From assembly GCA_902794035.1 (NCBI GenBank), contig CADBFN010000002.1, positions 1-64,000 of the forward strand: a stretch of DNA of 64,000 nucleotides, in the 5' to 3' direction. Shown piece by piece: positions 8,833-18,123 of this stretch. Under the pieces are notes generated by a model, which made no database searches, was not told the origin of the DNA, and worked only from the letters and a program-made list of their open reading frames with translations. Each line of letters begins with the position of its first letter. Position 1 is the first letter of the stretch. Made by a program: the position numbers and the translations under genes. This DNA comes from an uncultured bacterium. Lineage in GTDB: Bacteria > Cyanobacteriota > Vampirovibrionia > Gastranaerophilales > Gastranaerophilaceae.

Positions 8833-10503
8833 TTATTTGTTTATTGCCATAAAGAAATTGTTTAATAACAGCGGTATATATTTTGGCGGCAGAGCAGAAA
8901 AATCAAATACAAATTCATTTATTCCCGCATTATAAAGTTCCTCAATATTATCAAAATCCTGCATAACTGTATCTTCAAACATGTGCATTCTGCAAAAACC
9001 ATCACAAGTAAAAGGAAATACCTTATCTAATGACGGATCTTTCAGGGCATAAGTCCCGTTATGACAAGGAGCCTTGCAGGATAATCTTGATACAACTGCG
9101 CTATCGTTATTCAATGGACATAATCCCATACTTGAAACCCTTTTATTCCCGCCTATTGTGTATTTTTTGTTTGGAATTTCATTTTTGATTTTCTTTAAAG
9201 TTTTAATTGCTGAATTTACATCCGGAAAAGATGAAAAATCTACAGTATCAATTCTTGCCAAATTGTTCAGGCATTTAATTGACATACTGTTTAAAAGGTT
9301 TATCCCCTGACCGATTTCGAATGGAATATCATTGATATCAGAATCATTAATAAATGACCAAAAATACCCGATATTGTTTATAATTAATGAATCCGGATGC
9401 GGATTTGATAATAAAAGTTCTTTTTCGTACTCATAAGTTCTGTCAAAATCACGTTCAATAAGTATTTTGGGTGTTGAAAGCTGGAATATTATTCCGTATT
9501 TTGAACAGAATTTTTTTACTTTTGTTATAACCTGCGGAAAACTGTTTTTTGAAAGGTCACAGGTAGAAACAATTTCTCCGTATTCTATTGAATAAATCGG
9601 ATTATGCCCTATTTTTTTTATATAGTTTTCAAGTTCTTTAATCTGTGAAAGTCCTGTCAAACGTAAATTTAATCTGTATTTGTTTGTAAACTTTAAATCT
9701 TTTGGGGTCTGAACACGTTTTACATCCCAGTCAAAATTTTTGATGTTTCTGCTGAATTTAAAGTCTTTTCCCTCTGCACTTACTACATCTCCGGAAAAAT
9801 GATTTGTTTGGTAAATACATTGTCTTGTATGTTTAAACGGTAGTTTTTGTTTTTTAAACATTTTAGGTTTTTCTAAGATTTTTTCAATTAGTTCTATTCC
9901 TTCTAAAATGTCCTCAGATCCTTTAAATTTCCCTTTTATGACAACATAATCTATTGCATTTAGTTTTATAATATCTTCTGCGCACCACGGCAAATTATCA
10001 GAATCTATTGCAAGTGAAAGGTCTGTAAATTTTTTAATTTTTTGAATATTCTTCAGATAAATTTCTTCTGTTATGATGATTCCATGTACTTTGTGAAAAC
10101 TGTTTATAAAATCAATTCCGGCTAAGTTATGTATATCAAAATACGAATCAGCCATAACTTTAAATGGCAAATTGAAAACTTTTATAGCTTCAAGAACAGC
10201 AAAGCTGTTTATATAAATACCTGTGATATCAGTTGTTTTCAGATATTTCAGGAATTTTTTAATTTCTGGGAGTTCTTCTTCTGTGATGTCGTGTTTAAAA
10301 TTAATAAAAAATTTCGCCCCGCAGCTTTTTGCCGCTTGTAAAAACACATTAACAAGTTCAAAATTCCCGTTCATGAACCTGTCATAATAGCAGTAAAATC
10401 TGCGGCAATGAGTATTTTTACAAAATACCGGTATGTCTTCAGGTGATTTTACAGGCGAAATAATTTTAATCTCGTTCATTACTAAATTATATCTTTTAAA
10501 CAT
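8833..10503 (-). CDS. U32-like protein (UbiU/V/RlhA-type superfamily)
   Basis: The 556-residue protein resembles the U32 'peptidase' superfamily: a TIM-barrel-like N-terminal part (HCRRFYCYYDRFMNGNFE, then a GIIITEEIYLKNI strand region) and a Cys-rich C-terminal region (LCPLN, LSCKAPCHNG, FTCDGFCRMH) that may bind an Fe-S cluster, as in UbiU/UbiV. Many U32 proteins act in RNA or quinone hydroxylation rather than proteolysis, so substrate and function are unknown. The start is uncertain: the ATG at 10503 lies just after a TGTTAAAAT box, and an ATG nine codons in (10479) is also possible. Neither has a strong SD. Confidence 0.6.
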   Translation of the reverse strand: MFKRYNLVMNEIKIISPVKSPEDIPVFCKNTHCRRFYCYYDRFMNGNFELVNVFLQAAKSCGAKFFINFKHDITEEELPEIKKFLKYLKTTDITGIYINSFAVLEAIKVFNLPFKVMADSYFDIHNLAGIDFINSFHKVHGIIITEEIYLKNIQKIKKFTDLSLAIDSDNLPWCAEDIIKLNAIDYVVIKGKFKGSEDILEGIELIEKILEKPKMFKKQKLPFKHTRQCIYQTNHFSGDVVSAEGKDFKFSRNIKNFDWDVKRVQTPKDLKFTNKYRLNLRLTGLSQIKELENYIKKIGHNPIYSIEYGEIVSTCDLSKNSFPQVITKVKKFCSKYGIIFQLSTPKILIERDFDRTYEYEKELLLSNPHPDSLIINNIGYFWSFINDSDINDIPFEIGQGINLLNSMSIKCLNNLARIDTVDFSSFPDVNSAIKTLKKIKNEIPNKKYTIGGNKRVSSMGLCPLNNDSAVVSRLSCKAPCHNGTYALKDPSLDKVFPFTCDGFCRMHMFEDTVMQDFDNIEELYNAGINEFVFDFSALPPKYIPLLLNNFFMAINK

Positions 10504-10677
10504 CTTTTATAAAATCTATTTTAACATTTCTTAATAAATCGAATAAAAAAAGCAATTTAAAAATACAAAAATACTTTATTTATATATAGGAAATTACCTG
10601 ATTTATTAATTTCAGGGATAGGATGATTCAAAAAAACAATAGGATAATAGTCAAAATCTAAAGGGAGGACGCTACCA

Positions 10678-10917
10678 ATGGGTATAGGCGCAGAAGATTA
10701 CATCGATAAGATGTTAGTTCAAAAGTATCAGGAAGAAAAAGTTGATAACCACGATAGTATGGAATCAATGGTAGATCCTGAAAAAATGCTTGGAGCAATG
10801 AATGAATATGCTTCAACATTAAAAAATATGGTTGAGTTAAGACAGAGGCTGAATATCGCCTGCTATGCGATAAATGCAAGAACCGCAAGATATCAAAAAT
10901 CTCTGGGGCAAAGATAA
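10678..10917 (+). CDS. Small hypothetical protein (79 aa)
   Basis: Not recognised. The very strong SD AAAGGGAGG precedes the ATG. The 79-residue protein is predicted mostly helical, with an acidic N-terminal half (GAEDYIDKMLVQKYQEEK) and a basic, possibly coiled-coil C-terminal half (TLKNMVELRQRLNIACYAI). An upstream stretch, AAATACTTTATTTATATATA near 10568, also occurs before the 138-aa gene at 23686 and may be a shared promoter element. maf follows after 63 bp with its own SD. Confidence 0.7.
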   Translation: MGIGAEDYIDKMLVQKYQEEKVDNHDSMESMVDPEKMLGAMNEYASTLKNMVELRQRLNIACYAINARTARYQKSLGQR

Positions 10918-10980
10918 AAGTTTTTTCTCTTTAAGTTTTTTTGGTAAAATGTTTTTATCAATCAAACTAAGGAGAACAAA

Positions 10981-11553
10981 ATGGGAAAAATCATCCTTGC
11001 TTCTTCTTCTCCCAGAAGAACAAGTATTTTGAAGAAAATGAAATTGGATTTTGACGTAATACCGTCTGAATATGATGAACCTCATACGCAGACGGTTTTC
11101 TCTTACGATTTTGTCGAAAAACTGGCATATAATAAAGCTCTTGATGTTGCTAAAAAAATGCACAAACAAGGTATAGAAGCATTAGTTATCGGTGCTGATA
11201 CTATTGTTGTTACTGATAATCAAATTTTGGGTAAACCACAAAATTATCAGGATGCTTTGTTTATGCTCAGCAGGTTATCAGGTAAAACTCATTTTGTTGT
11301 AACCTCTGTTGCTGTTATAAATTGCGCAAGTTTTGAGTATAAAATAAAATCTGATACAACATATGTAACATTTGAAAATCTCGGGGAAGATAAAATAAAA
11401 TTTTATCTGGATAATTTCAAACCGTTTGATAAAGCAGGCAGTTACGGGATTCAGGAATTACCTGACGGGTATGTAAAATCGATAGACGGTCAAATCGATA
11501 ATGTAATCGGTTTGCCGTCAAAAGTTGTGGAAGAACTGTTGGCGCAAATGTAA
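10981..11553 (+). CDS. maf: Maf family nucleotide pyrophosphatase
   Basis: Maf/YhdE-type house-cleaning enzyme that hydrolyses non-canonical or excess nucleoside triphosphates. The 190-residue protein has the N-terminal ASSSPRR signature, the SEYDEP loop near residue 37, IGADTIV near residue 72, the GKPQ motif, SGKTH, and the C-terminal AGSYGIQ. The ATG follows an AAGGAGA SD. It converges with the response-regulator gene; no clear terminator is visible in the 47-bp gap. Confidence 0.93.
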   Translation: MGKIILASSSPRRTSILKKMKLDFDVIPSEYDEPHTQTVFSYDFVEKLAYNKALDVAKKMHKQGIEALVIGADTIVVTDNQILGKPQNYQDALFMLSRLSGKTHFVVTSVAVINCASFEYKIKSDTTYVTFENLGEDKIKFYLDNFKPFDKAGSYGIQELPDGYVKSIDGQIDNVIGLPSKVVEELLAQM

Positions 11554-11600
11554 TAATTTTACGCCAAAGTTCTTGTATATATAATGACGCAGAATAAATT

Positions 11601-12272
11601 CTACACCATACCTTCTTTAACTGCTTTGACGGCAGCCTGAACTCTGTCATTAACGCACATTTTTTGTAAGATTGAACAAACATGTGCTTTTGCGGTATGT
11701 ACGCTTACTATAAGCTCTTTAGCTATTTCGGTGTTACTTTTCCCTGAAACCAGATGTTTAAGGACTTCCTGTTCTCTTTCCGTCAATGGTACTTTTATCT
11801 GAGAAGAGGCACTGTTACCGACAATTGAAGTATCTTCTATTTTGGGTATTGCTTTCAATGCAAGATCTGCCACTAAAGGATCAATCCAGCAGACTCCATC
11901 ATTTACATCTCTGATGACTTCTGCAAGTTTTTCCGGGTCAATATCTTTTAAGCAATATGCGTTTGCACCTGAACTTAGTGCCGCAACAACTTCTTCCCTT
12001 CTGTCGTGTGATGTTAGTGCTATAATTTTTACATCTTTATCAGATTCTCTTATTTTTAAAATTGCTTCAATACCATTCATTTGTGGCAGTCCTAAATCCA
12101 TTAAAATTACATCAGGTTTGTTTTTTTCTATTTGTTTAAGTCCTTCAATGGCGTCTTCTGCTTCTGCAACAACATCAATATCAATATTGGCATTTAGTGC
12201 GCATCTCAGTCCGACTCTGGTCAATTTAAAATCTTCGACAATAGCCACTTTAATACATTTTTCTTTAATCAT
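11601..12272 (-). CDS. NarL/FixJ-family response regulator
   Basis: The 223-residue two-domain regulator has an N-terminal receiver with acidic pocket E13/D14, phosphoacceptor D59 (MDLGLP) and a conserved Lys in YCLKD. The C-terminal LuxR-type helix-turn-helix covers about residues 155-215 (LTEREQEVLKHL, VHTAKAHV). No histidine kinase is adjacent, so the signal is unknown. The receiver/LuxR layout and the NDRVQAAVKAVKEG tail resemble cyanobacterial NarL-type regulators. SD GGAG precedes the ATG. Confidence 0.9.
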   Translation of the reverse strand: MIKEKCIKVAIVEDFKLTRVGLRCALNANIDIDVVAEAEDAIEGLKQIEKNKPDVILMDLGLPQMNGIEAILKIRESDKDVKIIALTSHDRREEVVAALSSGANAYCLKDIDPEKLAEVIRDVNDGVCWIDPLVADLALKAIPKIEDTSIVGNSASSQIKVPLTEREQEVLKHLVSGKSNTEIAKELIVSVHTAKAHVCSILQKMCVNDRVQAAVKAVKEGMV

Positions 12273-12431
12273 TACAAATCTCCCTTAATAACTAGTGTAT
12301 CTTTTATATGTTTTATAACTCTAACCAATATTTAATTTATTACTTTACAATATTAAAACTATTAGCCGAATGGGTAATAGTTGCTTGTTTTCAATAAATA
12401 AATTTAAAAATTATTTTGTTGTTTAAATTAT

Positions 12432-12459
12432 TTGCATAAAATTAATAATCTTATATAAT
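12432..12459 (+). promoter_or_regulatory. Promoter of cstA, predicted leaderless
   Basis: TTGCAT (12432-12437), a 16-bp spacer and TATAAT (12454-12459) lie just 6 nt before the cstA ATG. No SD is present, so transcription should begin at or next to the start codon. Confidence 0.6.
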
Positions 12460-12465
12460 ATCGAT

Positions 12466-13908
12466 ATGATTACATTTACTTTTGGTATTTTAATATTATT
12501 TGTCGGGTATATATTTTATTCCCGTTATGTTGATAAGGTTTTTGCACCTGATGACAGACCAACACCTGCTCACAAAAATAAAGACCGTGTTGATTTTATA
12601 CCTATGTCTAAAAACAGAAATGCATTGATTCATCTTTTGAATATTGCAGGCATGGGACCTATTATCGGGGCTATTCAGGGAATTTTGTTTGGCCCGATTG
12701 CATTTATTTTAATTCCATTGGGATGTATTTTGGCTGGCGGTGTTCATGATTATTTTGCGGGGATGCTGTCTTTACGCAATCGTGGAGCTCAAATTACAGG
12801 TCTTATTCATGAATATTTAGGGAAAAAAACTTTTAAAATTTTTATGGTAATTGTTGCAATAATGCTTTTATTACTTGCGACTGTTTTTGTTTATACAGCA
12901 GGAGATCTTTTTGTTGAAAGATTTTTGGGTGTTAAAGATTTTGTGATATCAGATCCGAAGGTTTTGTGTACTTATATTGTGATTCTTTCATATTTCGTAG
13001 TTGCTACGTTATTCCCGATTGATAAAATTATTGGCAAATTTTATCCGGTATTGGGTTTAATGCTGATTTTCGGTACAGGTTTTCTTTTGGTTGGTTTTAT
13101 GATAAACGGGGTAAATTTGCAAAATCTGAGTCTGGAGAATTTTAATATACATCCTGAGCATATACCTATAATCCCGATGTTTTTTATGACGGTTAGTTGT
13201 GGCTTGCTTTCAGGTTTTCATTCTACACAGGCAACTATTATATCAAGAACGCTTGATAAAGAAAAAGACGGAAGAAGAGTTTTTTACGGAATGATGTGTT
13301 TAGAATCATTAATTGCAATTATTTGGGCTGCTGCTGCAATGGATGTGTATAGTTCAAATCTTGTACCTCAAAATATTGTAGGGACAGTAAATGTTGTAAA
13401 TATAATTGCAAATAAATTTGTACCTTTAAATTTAGCGTTTTTGGTTACTGTTGCAATTATTATCCTTCCTATAACATCAGGAGATACTGCTTTGAGAGGC
13501 TTGCGTATAACAATTGCGGAAGCCCTGAATCTAGAGCAAAAAAGCATTATAAAAAGATTAGCTATAGTAATTCCTATTGTAATTTGTGTTTTAGCGATTC
13601 TTGTATGGGCAAAAACAAACGCCAACAGTTTTTCATTAATATGGAGATATTTTACCTTCTTTAATCAACTTATTGCAATTCCGACATTGTGTTGTGCTAC
13701 AGTGTATTTGGCGATGAATAAGAAAAATTATTTTATAACACTGCTACCTGCGTTGTTTTATGTCTTTATAACAATGTCATTTATTTTTAGTGAAAAAATA
13801 GGCTTTAATCTCCCGTTAAAGTATGCGTTTATAATCGGTTTTGTCCTTACTCTTGCTGTATTAGTTTATTTAATTAAACATATAGGAAACAAATGTAATC
13901 GTTCCTGA
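12466..13908 (+). CDS. cstA: Carbon starvation protein CstA (pyruvate/peptide transporter family)
   Basis: Polytopic inner-membrane protein of the CstA family, linked to pyruvate and peptide uptake. The 480-residue form is the short version (E. coli CstA is about 700). Family signatures include GMGPIIGAIQG near residue 65, LGCILAGGVHDYFAGMLSLR, SCGLLSGFHSTQATIISRT and TSGDTALRGLR. About a dozen hydrophobic segments are visible. There is no SD; the -10 box ends 6 nt before the ATG (predicted leaderless). The gene converges with the cupin gene with a 4-bp gap. Confidence 0.92.
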   Translation: MITFTFGILILFVGYIFYSRYVDKVFAPDDRPTPAHKNKDRVDFIPMSKNRNALIHLLNIAGMGPIIGAIQGILFGPIAFILIPLGCILAGGVHDYFAGMLSLRNRGAQITGLIHEYLGKKTFKIFMVIVAIMLLLLATVFVYTAGDLFVERFLGVKDFVISDPKVLCTYIVILSYFVVATLFPIDKIIGKFYPVLGLMLIFGTGFLLVGFMINGVNLQNLSLENFNIHPEHIPIIPMFFMTVSCGLLSGFHSTQATIISRTLDKEKDGRRVFYGMMCLESLIAIIWAAAAMDVYSSNLVPQNIVGTVNVVNIIANKFVPLNLAFLVTVAIIILPITSGDTALRGLRITIAEALNLEQKSIIKRLAIVIPIVICVLAILVWAKTNANSFSLIWRYFTFFNQLIAIPTLCCATVYLAMNKKNYFITLLPALFYVFITMSFIFSEKIGFNLPLKYAFIIGFVLTLAVLVYLIKHIGNKCNRS

Positions 13909-13912
13909 TGAT

Positions 13913-14422
13913 TTATTTTAAATTATTATAACCTTCATCAGTTACAGGTTCTAACCATATATTTTCTGTTTCCTCACCTTCAACTTCTATTGCGATATGA
14001 GAAAACCAACTGTCAGAAGCTGCCCCGTGCCAATGTTTTACATTCGCAGGAATATTTACTACGTCACCCGGTTTTAATTCAATTGCTTTTTCTCCCCATT
14101 GCTGGTAGTAACCTCTGCCGCCTATTGCAATCAGAATCTGACCGCCGCTGTTTTTGGCTTTGTGTATATGCCAGTTGTTTCTGCATTTTGGCTCAAAAGT
14201 TACATTATACATTTTTACCTGTTCTGTTGAAATTGGTGCGATATAACTTTGTCCGGTAAAATATTTTGCGTACGCATCATTTGTATTCCCTACAGGAAAC
14301 ATTATTGTTTTCTGGTATTCTTGTAATGTTTGCATTTTATCCCCCTTTTTGCAGAAACAAGCAAAACTCAAATTTGATGTCAAAAATATAAGTGAAAGTG
14401 TTATAAGAAATATTTTTTTCAT
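13913..14422 (-). CDS. Exported cupin-domain protein
   Basis: The 169-residue protein has a Sec signal peptide (residues 1 to about 21, ending FA before CFC) and a single cupin barrel. Metal-ligand candidates are the two His of WHIHKA, a Gln and the later His of VKHWHGA; GDVVNIPANVKHWHG is typical of the second cupin motif. A strict lipobox is not present. It lies 19 bp downstream of the exported CMD gene in the same direction. Cupin/CMD pairs are common and are often annotated as peroxide- or lactone-related, but the substrate is unknown. SD AAGGAAG. Confidence 0.82.
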   Translation of the reverse strand: MKKIFLITLSLIFLTSNLSFACFCKKGDKMQTLQEYQKTIMFPVGNTNDAYAKYFTGQSYIAPISTEQVKMYNVTFEPKCRNNWHIHKAKNSGGQILIAIGGRGYYQQWGEKAIELKPGDVVNIPANVKHWHGAASDSWFSHIAIEVEGEETENIWLEPVTDEGYNNLK

Positions 14423-14441
14423 AAATTACTTCCTTTCTTTA

Positions 14442-15284
14442 TTATTCGCCTATCACATCTTTAACGGTTTTTAGTGCCGCAAATGAATTTGGAAAACCAA
14501 CGTATGGCATAACCTGAATAATTGCAGCAGTGATTGTTTCGATTGAATTACCGGCTTTCAGGTTTCCTTTGATGTGGCTTTTTAATACCCCTGTGTTACC
14601 TGTTGTAGTGAGAATTGCGATAGTCATTAATTCTCTTGTTTTAAGGTCTAAACCCTCTCTTGTATAAAAATCACCAAAACAAACTTCTGTTAAAAATCTT
14701 GCAACATCAGACCCCATATCATCAGGTAACCCTTTCATATTTTGCACAATTTCATCCCCATACATCGGTTTTTGTATTTCGTAGCCTTTTTTGTATCTGT
14801 TATTTTCGTTTGTTGTTTTTGTGCTTTTTAATTCTTTTTCCAATCCTCTTTCTTTTATGACTTCGTTAAATACTGATATTGCATTTAATGTCTTTGGGAA
14901 ACCGATAAACGGTGCACACTGATAAATTGTTTCTCTTATTTCAATCGGAGTATTGCCTGCGTTTAAGGCACCGTTAATATGTGCTTTCAACTGCGGCAGT
15001 GTCTGCATAACGGTCAAACTTGTAACCGTCAGCAGTTCTCTTGTTTTTATATCCAAATCACCGATTGTAAAAACTTCGCCAAAAATATATTTTTGCAAAA
15101 TATCCATAAAATCTTTATCAGCTCCGTTATTGTTTTTAGTTGTTATATTAAACAATATTTCTAAATTTTTATCGGCAATTTCTTGTCTTGAAGTATTTGT
15201 CATAGTTTGATTCTCCTTTGCGAATGCACTCAAATTAAACATTAAAGCAGATATTAAAGTTATAATACAAAGCTTTTTAATCAT
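14442..15284 (-). CDS. Exported double carboxymuconolactone-decarboxylase (AhpD-like) protein
   Basis: The 280-residue protein has a signal peptide (about residues 1-22, MIKKLCIITLISALMF then SAFA) followed by two tandem CMD domains. The repeats share FGEVFTIGDLDIKTRELLTV and FGDFYTREGLDLKTRELMTI, then AHINGALNAGN / SHIKGNLKAGN and PFIGFPKTLNA / PYVGFPNSFAA. The AhpD CxxC pair is not present in either copy, so thiol peroxidase activity is doubtful. CMD proteins are normally cytoplasmic, so the signal peptide is unusual. It is probably an operon with the cupin gene. Weak SD (AGAAAG). Confidence 0.85.
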   Translation of the reverse strand: MIKKLCIITLISALMFNLSAFAKENQTMTNTSRQEIADKNLEILFNITTKNNNGADKDFMDILQKYIFGEVFTIGDLDIKTRELLTVTSLTVMQTLPQLKAHINGALNAGNTPIEIRETIYQCAPFIGFPKTLNAISVFNEVIKERGLEKELKSTKTTNENNRYKKGYEIQKPMYGDEIVQNMKGLPDDMGSDVARFLTEVCFGDFYTREGLDLKTRELMTIAILTTTGNTGVLKSHIKGNLKAGNSIETITAAIIQVMPYVGFPNSFAALKTVKDVIGE

Positions 15285-15470
15285 ATAATTCTTTCTTATT
15301 TATTTATTACAACTACAATAATATTGTATAATAAAATTGCAGAATAAGAGTAAATAAAAGCAGATAAAATTTATTTATCATTTTTTTTAGTGTATAATTC
15401 AGAGTGTTATAAGTTAAGTTTATTGATTTTTTGTGTGATGAAGAAGTTGAAAAAGTTGTGGAGGTTATAA

Positions 15471-17171
15471 ATGTTTGGTCATAAAAAAAAATATGATTTA
15501 ATTTGTTCTCTTGGAGGTAATTGTGCCGCAGCTCATAATTTGTTATATAGAGGCTTAAGGCATTATTCACTGCCTTTTGATTGGTGCTATATAAAAAATG
15601 ATAAACCAATTGAATATTTATGTGAAGGTTTTCAAAATAATTTTAAAGATTTCTTGTTAAAGGAAAATTTAGTTCCATTAACAGGTGAAGAATATAACAA
15701 CTCTCACACTACAAATGCACAATATAAAGATATACTTACAGGATACTACTTTGTAAATCATTTTACAAAAGATGCAGATTTTGATGAAGATTATGAAATA
15801 GTATATGCAAAAATTAAAAGAAGATTGAACAGATTATTAAATAAAATAGTCTGTGGAAAAAATATTCTGTTTGTTTTAACAGCGTCCTTTTATATTGATA
15901 TTGAAAAAATAAAAAATTTAAAAAGTGTATTACAAAGTTCGTATCCGGATAAAAACTTTGATTTTTATGTAATGTTTTTTAACCAAACAGAAAATAAAAT
16001 ATCAAAAGAAGAGAATTTTACAGTAAAATATTGTAAGAGACCGCTGAATGTTAAAGATTTTAATGAAACAAATAAAGAATGGAAATTCTTGGATAAAATA
16101 TCTCTAAACGCTGGAATATCCAAGAAATCCGGATATGAAATCGGTAAAACTGTTGCGGGGGGGTATTCCGTTATTGGAAGTTTCCATGGGTATAGTAAAA
16201 CAAGAGAATTGCACTATATATTTAAAACTTTATATTACAAAATTTTTAATAAATCCCGATACTATTTATATATATCAAAAAATCCGACAAAAGGCTGTGG
16301 CAATATTGAAGGGCATCCCGCTTTGGCTAACAGCTTATTTAGAGGTTTTAAAAAATTAGGTATAGATTATGAATATAATAAAATTACAGGAAAAGATAAA
16401 AATTTGATTTTGTTATGGGCAGATGAAAAGGACTTAGAAACAGTTAATAAACTTAAAAAAAATGGAAAAGTGGATAAAGTGGTAACCGTTCCTACAGCAT
16501 GCAAATATGACTATGATTATATGCAATGGCATTTCCCAGAGGTGCCATGCATTGATAAAGCATTATACGCTTCAGATTGGGTGGCAAATATTTGTAAATC
16601 GAAAGCAAATAAGAAATACTGGGATAAAATACTTTCTTGGCCTTCGGGAGTTGAAGTTTCTGATGTTAAACCTGAAACAAAAATAAATAATAGTTGCATT
16701 GTTTATTTAAAACGAGTAGCAGATGAAAAATCCAAAGTAGATGATTTAATTTCGTTTATTGAGACTCTAGGTATAAAATGTTATATTATTGAATATCCTA
16801 AATATGATTTTAATTATTGGCAAGAATTACTCCCGAATGTTGATTTTGTTATATTCTATCAAGACGATCATGAAACTCAAGGACTTGCTATCGCCGAAGC
16901 ATGGGCAAAAAATAAACCTTCGTTTGTTAAAAATACTGTTAATGGAAATGGCGAAATTACTCAAAATGCTCCTTATCTGACAAAGGATACAGGTTTAAGT
17001 TGGAATAATACTGAAGAATTAAAAACGATAATTTTAAAATATAAAAACAACCCGCAGGAATTCCTTGCGAGTTTTACACCTTACGATTGGGTGAAAGAAA
17101 ATATGTCAGATGAAGTTAGTGTAAAAATGTTGTTAGATATATTTAATTCAATAGGAGTTAATAATGAATAA
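15471..17171 (+). CDS. DUF1796 domain fused to a GT-B-like glycosyltransferase
   Basis: The 566-residue two-part protein starts with a DUF1796 'putative papain-like cysteine peptidase' region (LICSLGGNCAAAHNL, then FDWCYI; about residues 1-220). The second half, from about residue 240, looks like a glycosyltransferase: CGNIEGHPALANSLF, VTVPTACKYDY, a linker near residue 400, then a second Rossmann-like half ending in ETQGLAIAEAWAKNKPSFV. DUF1796 proteins occur in surface-polysaccharide loci, and the fusion suggests a glycan-transfer role. SD GGAGG is strong. The gene overlaps the following GT2 gene by 8 bp. Confidence 0.75.
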   Translation: MFGHKKKYDLICSLGGNCAAAHNLLYRGLRHYSLPFDWCYIKNDKPIEYLCEGFQNNFKDFLLKENLVPLTGEEYNNSHTTNAQYKDILTGYYFVNHFTKDADFDEDYEIVYAKIKRRLNRLLNKIVCGKNILFVLTASFYIDIEKIKNLKSVLQSSYPDKNFDFYVMFFNQTENKISKEENFTVKYCKRPLNVKDFNETNKEWKFLDKISLNAGISKKSGYEIGKTVAGGYSVIGSFHGYSKTRELHYIFKTLYYKIFNKSRYYLYISKNPTKGCGNIEGHPALANSLFRGFKKLGIDYEYNKITGKDKNLILLWADEKDLETVNKLKKNGKVDKVVTVPTACKYDYDYMQWHFPEVPCIDKALYASDWVANICKSKANKKYWDKILSWPSGVEVSDVKPETKINNSCIVYLKRVADEKSKVDDLISFIETLGIKCYIIEYPKYDFNYWQELLPNVDFVIFYQDDHETQGLAIAEAWAKNKPSFVKNTVNGNGEITQNAPYLTKDTGLSWNNTEELKTIILKYKNNPQEFLASFTPYDWVKENMSDEVSVKMLLDIFNSIGVNNE

Positions 17172-18123
17172 CCTAGTATCGGTATTAATTCCTGCATATA
17201 ATCATGAAAAATATGTTCAGGAAGCTATAAAATCAATAATCAATCAAACTTATCAAAATATTGAACTTATAGTTGTTGATGACGGTTCAAAAGACTCAAC
17301 TTGGCAAAAAATTCAAGAAATGAAAAATGAGTGCGAAAAACGATTTGTGAGAGTTCATTTTGAAACAAAAGGAAACGAAGGTACTTGCAAAACCTTTAAT
17401 CGACTTCTTGATTTATCCAAAGGTGAATTTGTCTATTTTATCGCATCTGATGATGTAGCAAAACCTGAAGCTATAGAAACAGAAGTAAAGTTTTTATCAA
17501 AACACAAAGACTATGCTCTGGTCGTTGGCGATAATGAAATTATTGATTCAAACGGAAATGTCGTATTCTGGAGTGAGTATGGTAAAATAGCAAAAAACAA
17601 AGAAGAAGCAAAATTTAAAACATTTGTACAATGTTTTAAGCACTACAGAAGAGATATTAAATTAAATTCTTTAGATTTTGGCTCATATCAATCATTAATG
17701 TCAGGGAATTATATACCGAATGGTTATCTAATCAGAAAGTCAATATTTCGCAAAATAGGTTATTTTACACCTGAAGCACCGTTAGAGGATTATTGGCTCA
17801 TGCTTCAAATATCAAAATATTCAAAAATGAAGTATATTGATAAAATATTTTTTTCTTATCGGTGGCATAGTGACAATACTGCATCTCAAAGAAAAAAAAT
17901 GATTGATATGACAGAAAAAACTATGAGGTATGAATATTACATACTAGATAATATTAACCCAGAAGAAGTTCTACATGGAGTTAATGAATGTAAAAAAGAT
18001 GGTATTATTTCCAAAAAGAAAGGTATTCCATATATATTTGAAATAATCAAATATAAGAAGCGTAACAATTTTGTAAAAGTTATAAAATTATTTAATTTTA
18101 AAATTTTATCTTTTAAAAGCTAA
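17164..18123 (+). CDS. Family 2 glycosyltransferase
   Basis: GT-A fold enzyme that would transfer a sugar from a nucleotide donor to a growing glycan on the cytoplasmic face. The 319-residue protein opens with the hallmark VSVLIPAYNHEKYVQEAIKS, followed by VVDDGSKDST near residue 38 and the metal-binding acidic motif in IASDDVAKPEA near residue 95; EDYWLMLQ near residue 210 fits the catalytic base region. It overlaps the preceding gene by 8 bp, so the two are translationally coupled. Its last 18 bp overlap the convergent RgpF-like gene. Confidence 0.92.
   Translation: MNNLVSVLIPAYNHEKYVQEAIKSIINQTYQNIELIVVDDGSKDSTWQKIQEMKNECEKRFVRVHFETKGNEGTCKTFNRLLDLSKGEFVYFIASDDVAKPEAIETEVKFLSKHKDYALVVGDNEIIDSNGNVVFWSEYGKIAKNKEEAKFKTFVQCFKHYRRDIKLNSLDFGSYQSLMSGNYIPNGYLIRKSIFRKIGYFTPEAPLEDYWLMLQISKYSKMKYIDKIFFSYRWHSDNTASQRKKMIDMTEKTMRYEYYILDNINPEEVLHGVNECKKDGIISKKKGIPYIFEIIKYKKRNNFVKVIKLFNFKILSFKS

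Noticed and set aside
13909-13912. Terminator between cstA and the cupin gene
   Set aside because: The convergent stops are 4 bp apart and no hairpin was found.
15313-15609. 98-codon minus-strand frame overlapping the start of the DUF1796-GT gene
   Set aside because: It overlaps a well-supported gene and its SD, has no ribosome site, and encodes AT-rich filler residues.
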